From WS-11 sp964405235 (lineage in GTDB: Bacteria > Eisenbacteria > RBG-16-71-46): 15,162 bases of DNA. Position 1 is the first letter of the stretch. Each line of letters opens with the position of its first letter. Shown here in pieces: positions 7,466 to 15,048 of the stretch. Below the pieces are notes generated by a model. That model saw only the letters and a program-made list of their open reading frames with translations. It did no database searches and had not been told where the DNA came from. Where the stretch lies: assembly GCA_964405235.1 (NCBI GenBank), contig CAYONG010000233.1, forward strand, positions 1-15,162. The letters are read 5' to 3'. The position numbers and the translations under genes are program-made.

Positions 7466-7549
7466 GGCCATTCCGCCAGCGCCCAGCTCCCGCTCGATGC
7501 CATAGCGGTCGGCCAGGGCGGCCTGAAGCGTGTCAACGGGGTCGGTCAC
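7466..7549 (-). pseudogene. Truncated kinase N-terminus remnant
   Basis: From a GTG at 7549 the minus strand reads VTDPVDTLQAALADRYGIERELGAGGMA, an unmistakable kinase start and glycine loop (compare ADRYRIERELGAGGMATVYL in kinase D). Similarity stops exactly after GGMA, where the sequence turns AT-rich and becomes the promoter region of the RHH-RelE pair. The frame stays open into that region down to 7373 but the remaining residues resemble nothing. The rest of the 7405-7668 interval holds the toxin-antitoxin promoter and a repeat described separately. Confidence 0.75.
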
Positions 7550-7630
7550 AACCAGCCAGTGGGGCGCAGAAAAGCGAAATCTCCCTCGCGGCGCCCATCC
7601 GTCAAGGACGCGGCAGCGCGCGCGGGGGGA

Positions 7631-7691
7631 CTGGACGATTCGCCCCGACGGGCACATCTGATAGAGCCATGCGTCAATCGGGGTGGGACCG
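7631..7691 (+). repeat. About 62-bp imperfect repeat, copy 1 (partner at 9807-9868)
   Basis: Bases 7631-7651 match 9807-9827 at 20 of 21 positions. With one gap the similarity continues to 7691/9868, about 79% over 62 columns. The partner encodes the end of the CBM9-like protein (WTIRPDGRIRKER). Copy 1, read in the same frame, gives WTIRPDGHI followed by TGA, then runs through the start of the GHL10-like gene (ATG at 7669). So copy 1 looks like the tail of a lost CBM9-like gene preceding the operon. Confidence 0.7.
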
Positions 7692-8757
7692 CAGGAGGTT
7701 CCTGCGCGCGGTCGGCACGGCGGCCACCGCGGCGCTCGCGGGCCAGGGCCACGCGTGGGGACGGCAGCGGGCGGCGTTTGGGGGCTGGGCCTGGGTGCAC
7801 GGTGATGCGGCGGGGACGGCAGGGGAGTGGCGGGACCGCTTCGCCCGGCTGCGGCAGGCCGGAGTGACGGGAGTGCTGGTGTCGGGTGGACCGACGCCCC
7901 TGCTCTCCGATGCGGCTCGAGCAGCGGGACTCGCGTTCCACCGCTGGATGTGGATCCTCAATCGCCCCGGCGACGAGTGGGCCAAGACAAACCATCCCGA
8001 GTGGTTCGCCGTCAGCCGCAACGGCGACTCGAGTCTCGAGAAGCCGCCCTACGTCGGTTACTACCAATGGGTGTGTCCCACGCGCGCGCCGGTGCGCGAG
8101 TATTTGCGCGGCCTGGTGGCCGAGGTCGCCCGCGATCCGCTCGTGGACGGCGTGCATCTCGACTACATCCGTCTTCCCGATGTGATCCTGCCGGTGGGGC
8201 TGTGGGCCAAGTACGGCCTGGTGCAGGACCGCGAGCTGGCGCCATTCGATTTCTGCTACTGCGCGGTGTGCCGCGCCGAGTTTCGCTCGCGCCATGGCCT
8301 CGATCCGCTCGCGCTCCCCGATCCGCCGCAGGATCAGGCCTGGCGCCGGTTCCGCTGGGACGCGGTGACGGGGGTGGTGCGGGTCCTGGCTGGCGAGATC
8401 CGTCAGCAGAAGAAGGTGGTCAGTGCGGCGGTGTTCCCCACGCCCGCGCTGGCGCGGCGGCTGGTGCGGCAGGCCTGGGACACCTGGCCGCTCGACGCCG
8501 TGTTCCCGATGCTCTACCACCGCTTCTACGAGGAGCCGGTCGCGTGGATCGGCATGGCCGCGCGCGAAGGGGTTGCGGCACTGGACGGCCGCTTCCCGCT
8601 GCACACCGGGCTCTATCTGCCCGATCTCACTCCACCCGAGCTGGCGGCGGCGGTGCAGGCCACGCGCGGGGCGGGAGCCGCGGGATTCTCGCTCTTCGAA
8701 ATGGGCGGACTGACCGACGCGCATCACGCCGCGCTGCGCGCGGCGCTCGGTCTATAG
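7669..8757 (+). CDS. Tat-exported putative glycoside hydrolase-like protein (GHL10-type TIM barrel)
   Basis: The product has 362 residues from the ATG at 7669; the open frame extends upstream but only this start gives a signal peptide. A twin-arginine signal (WDRRRFLRAVG, residues 7-17, then TAATAALAGQGHA) predicts export by Tat. The mature part fits the GHL10-like family: RLRQAGVTGVLVSGG, AFHRWMWILN, and the signature DGVHLDYIRLP (Asp165, Arg168). FCYCAVC (Cys196, 198, 201) is a cysteine cluster of a kind seen in related proteins. LFEMGG (Glu344) lies near the end. GHL10 members are annotated as putative hydrolases from fold; catalytic residues and substrate are not established here. It heads a plus-strand run, 3 bp before the CBM9-like gene, so a shared transcript is very likely. 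No clear ribosome binding site. Confidence 0.85.
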   Translation: MRQSGWDRRRFLRAVGTAATAALAGQGHAWGRQRAAFGGWAWVHGDAAGTAGEWRDRFARLRQAGVTGVLVSGGPTPLLSDAARAAGLAFHRWMWILNRPGDEWAKTNHPEWFAVSRNGDSSLEKPPYVGYYQWVCPTRAPVREYLRGLVAEVARDPLVDGVHLDYIRLPDVILPVGLWAKYGLVQDRELAPFDFCYCAVCRAEFRSRHGLDPLALPDPPQDQAWRRFRWDAVTGVVRVLAGEIRQQKKVVSAAVFPTPALARRLVRQAWDTWPLDAVFPMLYHRFYEEPVAWIGMAAREGVAALDGRFPLHTGLYLPDLTPPELAAAVQATRGAGAAGFSLFEMGGLTDAHHAALRAALGL

Positions 8758-8760
8758 GCC

Positions 8761-9849
8761 ATGCGTGTCGCATTCGCCCGCGCTTCCGGCGTCCTCGCCC
8801 TGCTGCTCGGCTGCCGGGTCCCGGTCCCCGCCCCGTCGCCCGAGCGCGCCGGCGAGCGCGTGGCGCCGCATCCCATCGCGACGGCGCCGCCGCCGCTGCG
8901 TACCTACCTGGCGCATCGCGCCCGGGTCGCGCCACGCATCGACGGCGTGCTGAACGATCCGGCCTGGCGGGCCGCGGCGCCCTCCGCGCGCTTCGTGGAC
9001 ATCGAGGGCCCACGCCGGCCCGCGCCGCCGCTCGAGACCCGCGTGCGGCTCGCCTGGGACGATTCCTGTCTCTACATCGGCGCGCAACTCGAAGAGCCCG
9101 ACTTGTGGGCCACGCTCACCGCGCGCGATGCGGTCATCTTCCAGGACCACGACTTCGAGGTGTTTCTCGACCCCGATGGCGACACGCACGACTACGTGGA
9201 GATCGAGGTCAATGCGCGCGGCGCCGTGTGGGATCTGCGGCTCGACAGACCCTACCGCGACGGCGGCCAGGCGCGCACGGCCTGGGACGCAGCCGGGTTG
9301 CGGGCGGCAGTTCGTCTCGACGGTACGCTCAACGATCCCTCGGACCGCGACCGCGGCTGGTCGGTGGAGCTGGCCATTCCCTGGGGCGCACTGTCCGTCG
9401 CCACGCCGCGGTCCGGGGAGCGCTGGCGAGTGAACTTCTCCCGTGTCGAGTGGGCGCTTGATACGGCCGGCGGCGGCTACCGGAAACGCATCGATCCGCT
9501 CACCGGGCGACCGCGACCCGAGTCGAACTGGGTGTGGTCGCCGCAGTACGCCGTGAACATGCATCTGCCCGAGCTGTGGGGCATCGTGCAGTTCGGCGGG
9601 AGCGCGGTCTCGCAAGATCGCGATGAGGCACGCGCGCGCTGGGGACTGCGCCGGGTCTATTACGCCCAGCGGGAGTACGGCGCCCGCCACGGACGCCCGG
9701 CCAGCCAGCTGGATCGGCTCGGGCTGTCCGACCTGCCGCGCGGCATCAGCCTGCGCGATTCGTCCGACGGATGGATCGGCACCGTCCCGGCTGTGGGCGG
9801 AGGGGTCTGGACGATCCGCCCCGACGGCCGCATCCGGAAAGAGCGATGA
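8761..9849 (+). CDS. CBM9-like carbohydrate-binding lipoprotein
   Basis: The product has 362 residues. The N-terminus MRVAFARASGVLALLLGC ends in a plausible lipobox (LLGC, Cys18), followed by a Pro-rich linker, so a membrane-anchored, periplasm-facing lipoprotein is likely. Residues about 48-280 show the family 9 carbohydrate-binding module pattern: IDGVLNDPAWRAA (60-72), RVRLAWDDSCLYIGAQLEEP, DHDFEVFLDPDGDTHDYVEI, NARGAVWDLRLDRPY, WSVELAIPWGAL and RWRVNFSRVEW. No catalytic domain is seen. The C-terminal 80 residues end in WTIRPDGRIRKER, part of the 62-bp repeat. It starts 3 bp after the GHL10-like stop, implying translational coupling and a joint role in binding and processing an extracellular glycan (inference). 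The stop overlaps an ATG (ATGA at 9846-9849). Confidence 0.85.
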   Translation: MRVAFARASGVLALLLGCRVPVPAPSPERAGERVAPHPIATAPPPLRTYLAHRARVAPRIDGVLNDPAWRAAAPSARFVDIEGPRRPAPPLETRVRLAWDDSCLYIGAQLEEPDLWATLTARDAVIFQDHDFEVFLDPDGDTHDYVEIEVNARGAVWDLRLDRPYRDGGQARTAWDAAGLRAAVRLDGTLNDPSDRDRGWSVELAIPWGALSVATPRSGERWRVNFSRVEWALDTAGGGYRKRIDPLTGRPRPESNWVWSPQYAVNMHLPELWGIVQFGGSAVSQDRDEARARWGLRRVYYAQREYGARHGRPASQLDRLGLSDLPRGISLRDSSDGWIGTVPAVGGGVWTIRPDGRIRKER

Positions 9850-9868
9850 ACGGATCGGGGTGTGACCG
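9807..9868 (+). repeat. About 62-bp imperfect repeat, copy 2 (partner at 7631-7691)
   Basis: This copy spans the last 14 codons of the CBM9-like gene and the first bases after its stop. The part past the stop (from the ATG at 9846) still matches the beginning of the GHL10-like gene, including the shared ATCGGGGTG. The repeat therefore duplicates a gene junction rather than a protein motif alone. Confidence 0.7.
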
Positions 9869-9929
9869 GGGCAGGCGCGGCGTTATCCTTGCCCGCTTCC
9901 TCGGGCAACGACCCATTCTGGAGCCACAC

Positions 9930-11153
9930 ATGATCGTCCACTGGCGCAGCGCGATGCTTCTCCTCACCATCCTGCTCGCCGCTGCCGCGAGGGGCGACGC
10001 CCAGGCGCACGCCAGGCCCGCGCGCTACCTGTACGTTTGGGCGGGCACGGGCAACAGCACCACCCCGGGTGTGGACATGATGACCGTGGTCGACGCCAAC
10101 CCGTCGAGCGCCACCTACGCCTCGGTCCTCGCGGCGCTCACCGTGGACACGAGCGGGCGGATGCCGCACCACACCGAGTTCGTCCTGCCGCCCGCGGGAC
10201 CGTTGTTCGCCAGCGACTTCACCGGCGACAAATCGTTCCTTGTGGATTTCAGCGCGCCGGAATCGCCGCGGCTGAGCCGGCGGCTGGCGAGCGTGCCGGG
10301 CGGCCGGCGGTTGCATTCGTTCGCGCGGCTGGCCAACGGGCACGTCCTGGCCACCATTCAGTTCGGCGACAGTTCCGTCCCCGGCGAGCCGGGCGGGCTC
10401 GCCGAGTTCGACGGGCAGGGCAATCTGGTGCGCACCGGCTGGTCGCGGGATTCGACCCGGCCCGGGGCCAGGATCCGCACCTACGCACTCGCCGTGGTCC
10501 CGAAAGCCGATCGCATCGTGACCACCAGCTCGCCGATGGACAACGAGAAGACCGCCAACGTCGTCCAGATCTGGCGCTTGTCCGACCTCACGCTGCTCCA
10601 GACGCTGTCCGTGCCCGAGGTCGGCGGCGACTCCGCGCACATGTACCCGTTCGAGGCGCTCGCGCTGGATGACGGGACGGTGATGGTGAACAGCTACTAC
10701 TGCGGGTTCTTTCGCGTCTCGGGTCTCGACGGCCATCCGAGGATCGAGCGGGTCATGACGCTCCCGCTGCCGCGGAGCATCGGGTGTTCGGTGCCGGTGG
10801 TCGCCGGTCGTTTCCTGGTGATGCCGATCGCCTACGCGCACCGGTTCGCCACCATCGACATCGCCGACCCCGCGCATCCGAAGGAGGTCGCCTCCTTCCC
10901 GACCGACTCCACCTTCTTTCCGCACTGGGCCTCGGCGGATCCGGGGAGCGATCGGCTCGTCTTCACCGATCAGGGCGACGGCGCGCCGATGGTGATGATC
11001 GCGCACTTCGACCGGTCGACCGGCCGACTGTCGCTGGATGCGGGCTTCAGGGACTCCGGCGCGACGAAGCCGGGCGTGAGCTACGATCGTGCGAGCTGGC
11101 CCAATGGCGTGAAAGGCATGGCGATGCCGCACGGAGCCGTGTTCGTCCCGTAA
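9930..11153 (+). CDS. Exported SBP56-like (selenium-binding protein family) beta-propeller
   Basis: The product has 407 residues. Start 9930 is chosen because GGAG lies 6 nt upstream and the N-terminus MIVHWRSAMLLLTILLAAAARGDAQA is a good signal peptide. An in-frame ATG at 9846 overlapping the CBM9 stop would add 28 residues. The order of motifs resembles SBP56/methanethiol-oxidase-family propellers: DMMTVVDANPSSATYASVL, the paired histidines MPHHTEF (His80, His81), LVDFSAPESPRLSRRL, LHSFARLANGHVLATIQFGD (His129), GGLAEFDGQGN, WRLSDLTLLQTLSVPE, FFPHWAS (His332) and a terminal PHGAVF (His401). In characterised relatives histidines bind copper, but substrate here is unknown and the match is distant. 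It follows the CBM9-like gene by 80 bp in the same operon. Confidence 0.7.
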   Translation: MIVHWRSAMLLLTILLAAAARGDAQAHARPARYLYVWAGTGNSTTPGVDMMTVVDANPSSATYASVLAALTVDTSGRMPHHTEFVLPPAGPLFASDFTGDKSFLVDFSAPESPRLSRRLASVPGGRRLHSFARLANGHVLATIQFGDSSVPGEPGGLAEFDGQGNLVRTGWSRDSTRPGARIRTYALAVVPKADRIVTTSSPMDNEKTANVVQIWRLSDLTLLQTLSVPEVGGDSAHMYPFEALALDDGTVMVNSYYCGFFRVSGLDGHPRIERVMTLPLPRSIGCSVPVVAGRFLVMPIAYAHRFATIDIADPAHPKEVASFPTDSTFFPHWASADPGSDRLVFTDQGDGAPMVMIAHFDRSTGRLSLDAGFRDSGATKPGVSYDRASWPNGVKGMAMPHGAVFVP

Positions 11154-11164
11154 GGGAGTCCTCC

Positions 11165-11223
11165 GAGTGGCGGCGCCACTCCAATGGCTTCTTCGATGCC
11201 GCTGAGCGGCCACGGCGGCATCG
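11165..11223. terminator. Two hairpins between convergent genes, possible bidirectional terminator
   Basis: In the 81-bp gap between the SBP56-like gene and kinase D are two perfect inverted repeats. GAGTGGC-GGC-GCCACTC lies at 11165-11181 (7-bp stem, 3-base loop). CGATGCCGC / GCGGCATCG lies at 11194-11202 and 11215-11223 (9-bp stem, 12-base loop). Neither is followed by a T-run on either strand, so rho-independent termination is not assured, but position between converging genes supports a termination role. Confidence 0.45.
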
Positions 11224-11234
11224 GCTATCGGACG

Positions 11235-13884
11235 CTACTTCCCGACTTTCGCCTTTAGCTCTTCGAACCAGTTCAGGACCACGACAAGTTGGGAACGGGT
11301 GCCGGTCTTCTCGCGCACGAACAGGAACGAACGGTCGTCCGGACTTACCGCATAGTTGTGGTTTCGGTTGTCCATCGCGTATCCGCCGGCCGCGAAGAGC
11401 ACCCGTTCCGGCGCCACCCGGAACGACGGGCCGGGCGCGACCGCCGCGGCGACGAGGTCGCCCGCGGCGCTGCGGTAGAACAACTCGCGGCCGCTGTGCG
11501 ACCACACCGGCTCGGAACCACCCTCACGGGACACCTGCCATTTCGCCGTGCCGGCATCGGGGAACGGCCGCACATACACTTCCGAACGCCGGGATTCATC
11601 GGACGCGTAGGCGAGCCAGCGCCCGTCGGGCGAAAGCGCCGGCGAGTACTCCTCGAAAGAGGTGGTGGCGAGCGGGAGCGGGCTGGAGTCGAGCCCCGGT
11701 CGGATCGCGTAGAGGTCGCGTCCGCCTCCGGAGCCTGCGCGGTAGATCAACCACCGGGCGTCGCGGGACAAGCTCCCTTCGTCCACGGCGCGTGGATCGT
11801 CACGCAGGAGCGTCGGCGGTCCACTGCCATCGGCGGGAATACGGTACAGGGCCAGGAGCCCGGACTGGTCGGACACGAAGAGGATCGACCGGCCGTCCGG
11901 AGTCCAGGACGGGCGGTAGTTGTAGGTACCCTCATACGCGAGGCGCGTCAGCGTGCCCGCGCCCAGCGCCTTGACCCACAGCTCGGACCGACCCTCGCGG
12001 TCCACGGTGATGGCGAGCCGAGTTCCATCCGGCGACAGGTCCAGCTGCGCGAAGTGCCCGCTCCAGGAGGGATCCACAGGCCGCGCGCTCCCGTCCCGCG
12101 TCACGCGCACCACTTGCTGCTTCGGGCAGCGCCGTCTGGTAGAGGAGCGTTCCGGTTTTGGAGAGCGCGACGGGGAGCGACCAGGCCGGCCCGGCCCAAA
12201 CGCCGTCGAACATCGTGGTCGGTCGACCGCCGAGCGTGAGGCGCTTGGGGTCGAACCGCACTGCCTGCACCGACCCGTCGCCCTGGAGGACCACCAGGTG
12301 TCCGGTGGGGGCGTAGAGCGCGCGCTGGCCGCGGGTCAGCACGGTGCGCGCGCCGGAGGCGATGTCCAGCGCCGCAATGTCGGCCCCGCCTTTGCGGCGC
12401 GCGACGGTCAGCAACACGGTCCGGCCACCCGGGAGAATCTGTGGCGAGATGAAGAACAGTTCGTCGCGCGCCGGGTCCGGCGTGGCGATGAGCTGCGGCT
12501 TCCCTCCCTCCACGCGCACCCGCATCAGCGCCTGTGCGGCCCCCACGACGAAGTAGAGCCAGCCATCGTCGCTCCACGCGCCGCCATTCCCCTGGGCGGA
12601 ATCCGCCACCAGGGTGGTCGCCGCACCGCCGGTGAGCGATACCACGCGCAGCGTCCCCGGGAGCCCGGTGAAGAAGGCCAGGCGTTCCCCGTCGGGCGAG
12701 AAGAAGGGCGTGTTACCGGTTTCTCCGTCGGGAACGCGCGTGACCTGGAAGCGGTCCCGGTCCCGCAGCAGCAGCTCCCCGTTCACGCCGTTGTATGCCA
12801 GGTGGGCGCCGTCGGGAGAGATGGCGACCCCGGCGGAGTATGTGAGGTCCTGCTCCTCGAGATCCACGACAAAGCGGCTGACGGCCGCCGGCTCGCCGGA
12901 CCGCGACCAGCCCCATACCGCGAGCCCGCCGAGGGCGAGCGCGAGCGCCGCCCCGACACCGGCCACCCGGCGCCACCGCTCCACGTCTCCCGCCACGGAC
13001 GCGCGGACGGCCGCCGCGGGGCGCGATGTCGCAGCAGTGCCGGCGGAAAGCGCGAGGGCATCGCCGAACGCGGCTGCCGTGGCAAACCGGTCGGCCGGGA
13101 GCTTCTCCAACGCCTGCAGTGCGGCGGCCTCGACGTGTGGCGGGATCGTGTGGCGCTGCGGCAGGAGCGGCCGCGGGGTCTCCGTCACCACTTTGGCGAC
13201 AATCGCCTGCGCCGTCGGCCCCGTGAACGGCGGCTCCCCCACCAGCATCTCGTACAGCACGCAGCCGAGCGCGTACACGTCCGAGCGCGCCGTGATCTCG
13301 CGCTCGCCCATCGCCTGCTCGGGACTCATGTAATGCGGCGTGCCGAGCGACATCCCGGTCTCGGTCATCCGCGTCCCGCCCGCCGCGCTCACCGCCAGGG
13401 AAATGCCGAAGTCCGCCACCAGCGCCTGCCCCTCGTGCAGCAGGATGTTCTCGGGCTTGATGTCGCGGTGGATCACGTGGCGGCGGTGGGCGTAGTCGAG
13501 CGCGCTGGCGACTTCGCGGGTGATGCGGACGGCGTCGTCCACCGGGAGCTGCTTCTCGCGGGTGAGCCGGTCGCGCAGCGATTCGCCCTCGACGTAGGGC
13601 ATGACGTAATAGAGGAGGCCGTCCACCTCGCCGGAGTCGATGAGGCCGAGGATGTGGGGGTGCTGGAGGTTGGCGGTGACCTAGATCTCTTTCAGAAACC
13701 GCTCGGCACCGATGACGGCGGCGAGCTCGGGGCGCAGCACCTTGAGCGCGACCTTGCGGTCGTGCCGCACGTCGTGCGACAGATAGACCGTGGCCATGCC
13801 GCCGGCGCCCAGCTCGCGCTCGATGCGGTAACGGTCGGCCAGGGCGATGGAGAGGCGCGCGACAGCGCTCGAGGGGTCGTTCAT
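11235..13884 (-). pseudogene. Broken membrane serine/threonine kinase with propeller tail (kinase D): amber codon plus frameshift
   Basis: The gene starts at the ATG at 13884 (MNDPSSAVARLSIALADRY) with glycine loop GAGGMATVY, Lys48 and Glu66, then hits TAG at 13683-13681, right after LKEI. Kinase A has AAG (Lys) at the equivalent site. The same frame then continues through hinge YYVMPYVEGESL, HRDIKPEN, DFG, SPE, a transmembrane helix (VAGVGAALALALGGLAVW) and propeller blades to LYQTALPEAAS near 12120. There the homologous sequence jumps to another frame (QQVVRVTRDG) and continues through LSPDGRWLAYAS to NWFEELKAKVGK. The total span is 3n+1 bases, fitting a 1-base insertion; repaired length would be 882 residues. 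Restart at a GTG (13626) would lack the ATP-binding lobe. An assembly error could explain either lesion but two are less likely. Confidence 0.85.
13441..13765 (-). repeat. Long direct repeat, copy in kinase D (partner 1-325)
   Basis: This is the kinase D counterpart of window bases 1-325. Differences are scattered and mostly silent, except the T-to-A change at plus-strand base 13683 that creates the amber codon, and conservative changes such as GELDS to GEVDG. Confidence 0.9.
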
Positions 13885-13956
13885 GGAAGGGCTAAGATGC
13901 GCCCACGGCCCCGGATCAGCGAGCCGGTCACGCGCGGAGCGTCTCGGCTAGATGAC

Positions 13957-15048
13957 CTAGTCAACTCTGGCCGGCGTCAGCACGATGTTGCGGTACTCGA
14001 TCGGCCCATGATCTCCCTGGAGGAAAATCGGACCCGGGGCCTGCTCATCGCTGTCCAGGGCACCGCCGGTGATTCCGGGGATGGCCTGCTCGCAAATGAC
14101 GCGCCGTCCGTTGAGCACGACCGTCACCAGCCGGCCCACGAGCGTGATGTCGTAGGATTGCCATTCCCCCGGCTGCCTGGCGGCAATCTCGTTGGGAGTC
14201 AGGAACCCATAGATGGAACCCAGGCCCTCTATCGTCGGCTCCACGCCGGGCGTGTCCTCGACTTGCACCTCGTATCGGCCCCGCAGGTAGATGCCGCTGT
14301 TGCCGGAGGGCGGGTAGCGGAACTCCACGTGCAGCTTGAAGTCGGTGAAGCTGTCCCGGGTCCTGAGATTGGCGCCGGCCTTGGTGTTGGTGAGCACGTG
14401 ATCGACCACCTTCCACTCACTGGAGCCGCCGATGGGCTCCCAGCCGGAGAGATCGACTCCATTGAACAGGGTGATGGGACGGGCCCAGCGCGGTGTGGCG
14501 CCGCGCCGCAGCGGCGAAGCCCGGCGCGCGTTCCAGGCAAACCGGTTGCCGGTTGGGTCCGTCATCCAGCCCGAAAGCCGGTCGTCTTCCATTGCGGCTT
14601 CGAACTGCAGGTCGTTGTCCCCGGGCTCCCACTGGGGAGGAACGGAGAATCGGAGCGTATCTCGAGCGAATTCGATCCTGGAGATGGGCCGGGCGTTGCC
14701 GACGCGGCCCACGAACCGCCCGACCAGTATGCGGTCGCCGGACCATTCCACCTCCAGCCAGGACGGGTAGCCGCCGGCCGGCGTGTTGACGGTAATGTCC
14801 CATCGTCCGACGAGGGGCGGCTTGACCGGCTGCTGGGCAGCGGCTCGACTCCCGGCGCCAAACCCGAGCAGCGCACACAGGACGATCGCCATCGCAGCGG
14901 AACCCAGGTACTCCTCAGCTCGTGCAACGTTGGCATGCGGGGTCACGCGCATTTCCTCCTGTCCGGATGCGAGGTTGAGAGCGAGCGTGGACTGACTCGA
15001 GATCGTCTCCATCGGGCTGAACTGCGTCTCCCAGCCGTTGCGCGTCAT
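13957..15048 (-). CDS. Exported DUF1080 / 3-keto-disaccharide hydrolase-family protein
   Basis: The product has up to 363 residues. A hydrophobic export or anchor segment lies at about 53-72 (MAIVLCALLGFGAGSRAAAQ). Residues about 80-175 form a beta-rich region starting LVGRWDITVNTPAGGYPSW. Residues about 190-363 are a DUF1080 (concanavalin-like) domain with FNGVDLSGWEPIG, TDFKLHVEFRYP, the signature NSGIYLRGRYEVQVEDTPG (250-268), GEWQSYDITLVG and GPIFLQGDHGPIEYRNI. Characterised relatives cleave 3-keto-glycosides or have carbohydrate-linked roles. Start is uncertain. The ATG at 15048 overlaps the previous stop as ATGA and its first 20 codons have strong GC3. An ATG at 14952 has AGGAGG only 2 nt upstream, and one at 14892 begins the hydrophobic segment. 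It lies 72 bp upstream of kinase D. Confidence 0.85.
   Translation of the reverse strand: MTRNGWETQFSPMETISSQSTLALNLASGQEEMRVTPHANVARAEEYLGSAAMAIVLCALLGFGAGSRAAAQQPVKPPLVGRWDITVNTPAGGYPSWLEVEWSGDRILVGRFVGRVGNARPISRIEFARDTLRFSVPPQWEPGDNDLQFEAAMEDDRLSGWMTDPTGNRFAWNARRASPLRRGATPRWARPITLFNGVDLSGWEPIGGSSEWKVVDHVLTNTKAGANLRTRDSFTDFKLHVEFRYPPSGNSGIYLRGRYEVQVEDTPGVEPTIEGLGSIYGFLTPNEIAARQPGEWQSYDITLVGRLVTVVLNGRRVICEQAIPGITGGALDSDEQAPGPIFLQGDHGPIEYRNIVLTPARVD

Noticed and set aside
7373..7657. A 94-codon minus-strand gene containing a kinase-like start
   Set aside because: Only 28 residues resemble a kinase; the frame continues into the toxin-antitoxin promoter with unrelated residues, so it is recorded as a remnant, not a gene.
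7054..7668. Upstream extension of the GHL10-like reading frame
   Set aside because: It runs antisense through the toxin-antitoxin pair and would bury the twin-arginine signal peptide 205 residues into the protein.
7546..8727. 393-codon open frame antisense to the GHL10-like gene
   Set aside because: Shadow of a well-supported Tat-exported protein; composition is unlike a real protein.
9846..9929. ATG at 9846 (ATGA overlap) as the SBP56-like start
   Set aside because: It would put 28 polar residues before a good signal peptide; the ATG at 9930 has GGAG at 6 nt spacing. The local similarity at 9846 is explained by the 62-bp repeat.
9660..11213. 517-codon open frame antisense to the CBM9-like and SBP56-like genes
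   Set aside because: Low-complexity Arg/His-rich translation with no recognisable motif; the plus-strand frames have signal peptides and family motifs.
12100..12130. Programmed ribosomal frameshift in kinase D
   Set aside because: No slippery heptamer or internal Shine-Dalgarno with suitable spacing was seen, and an amber codon upstream already breaks the gene.
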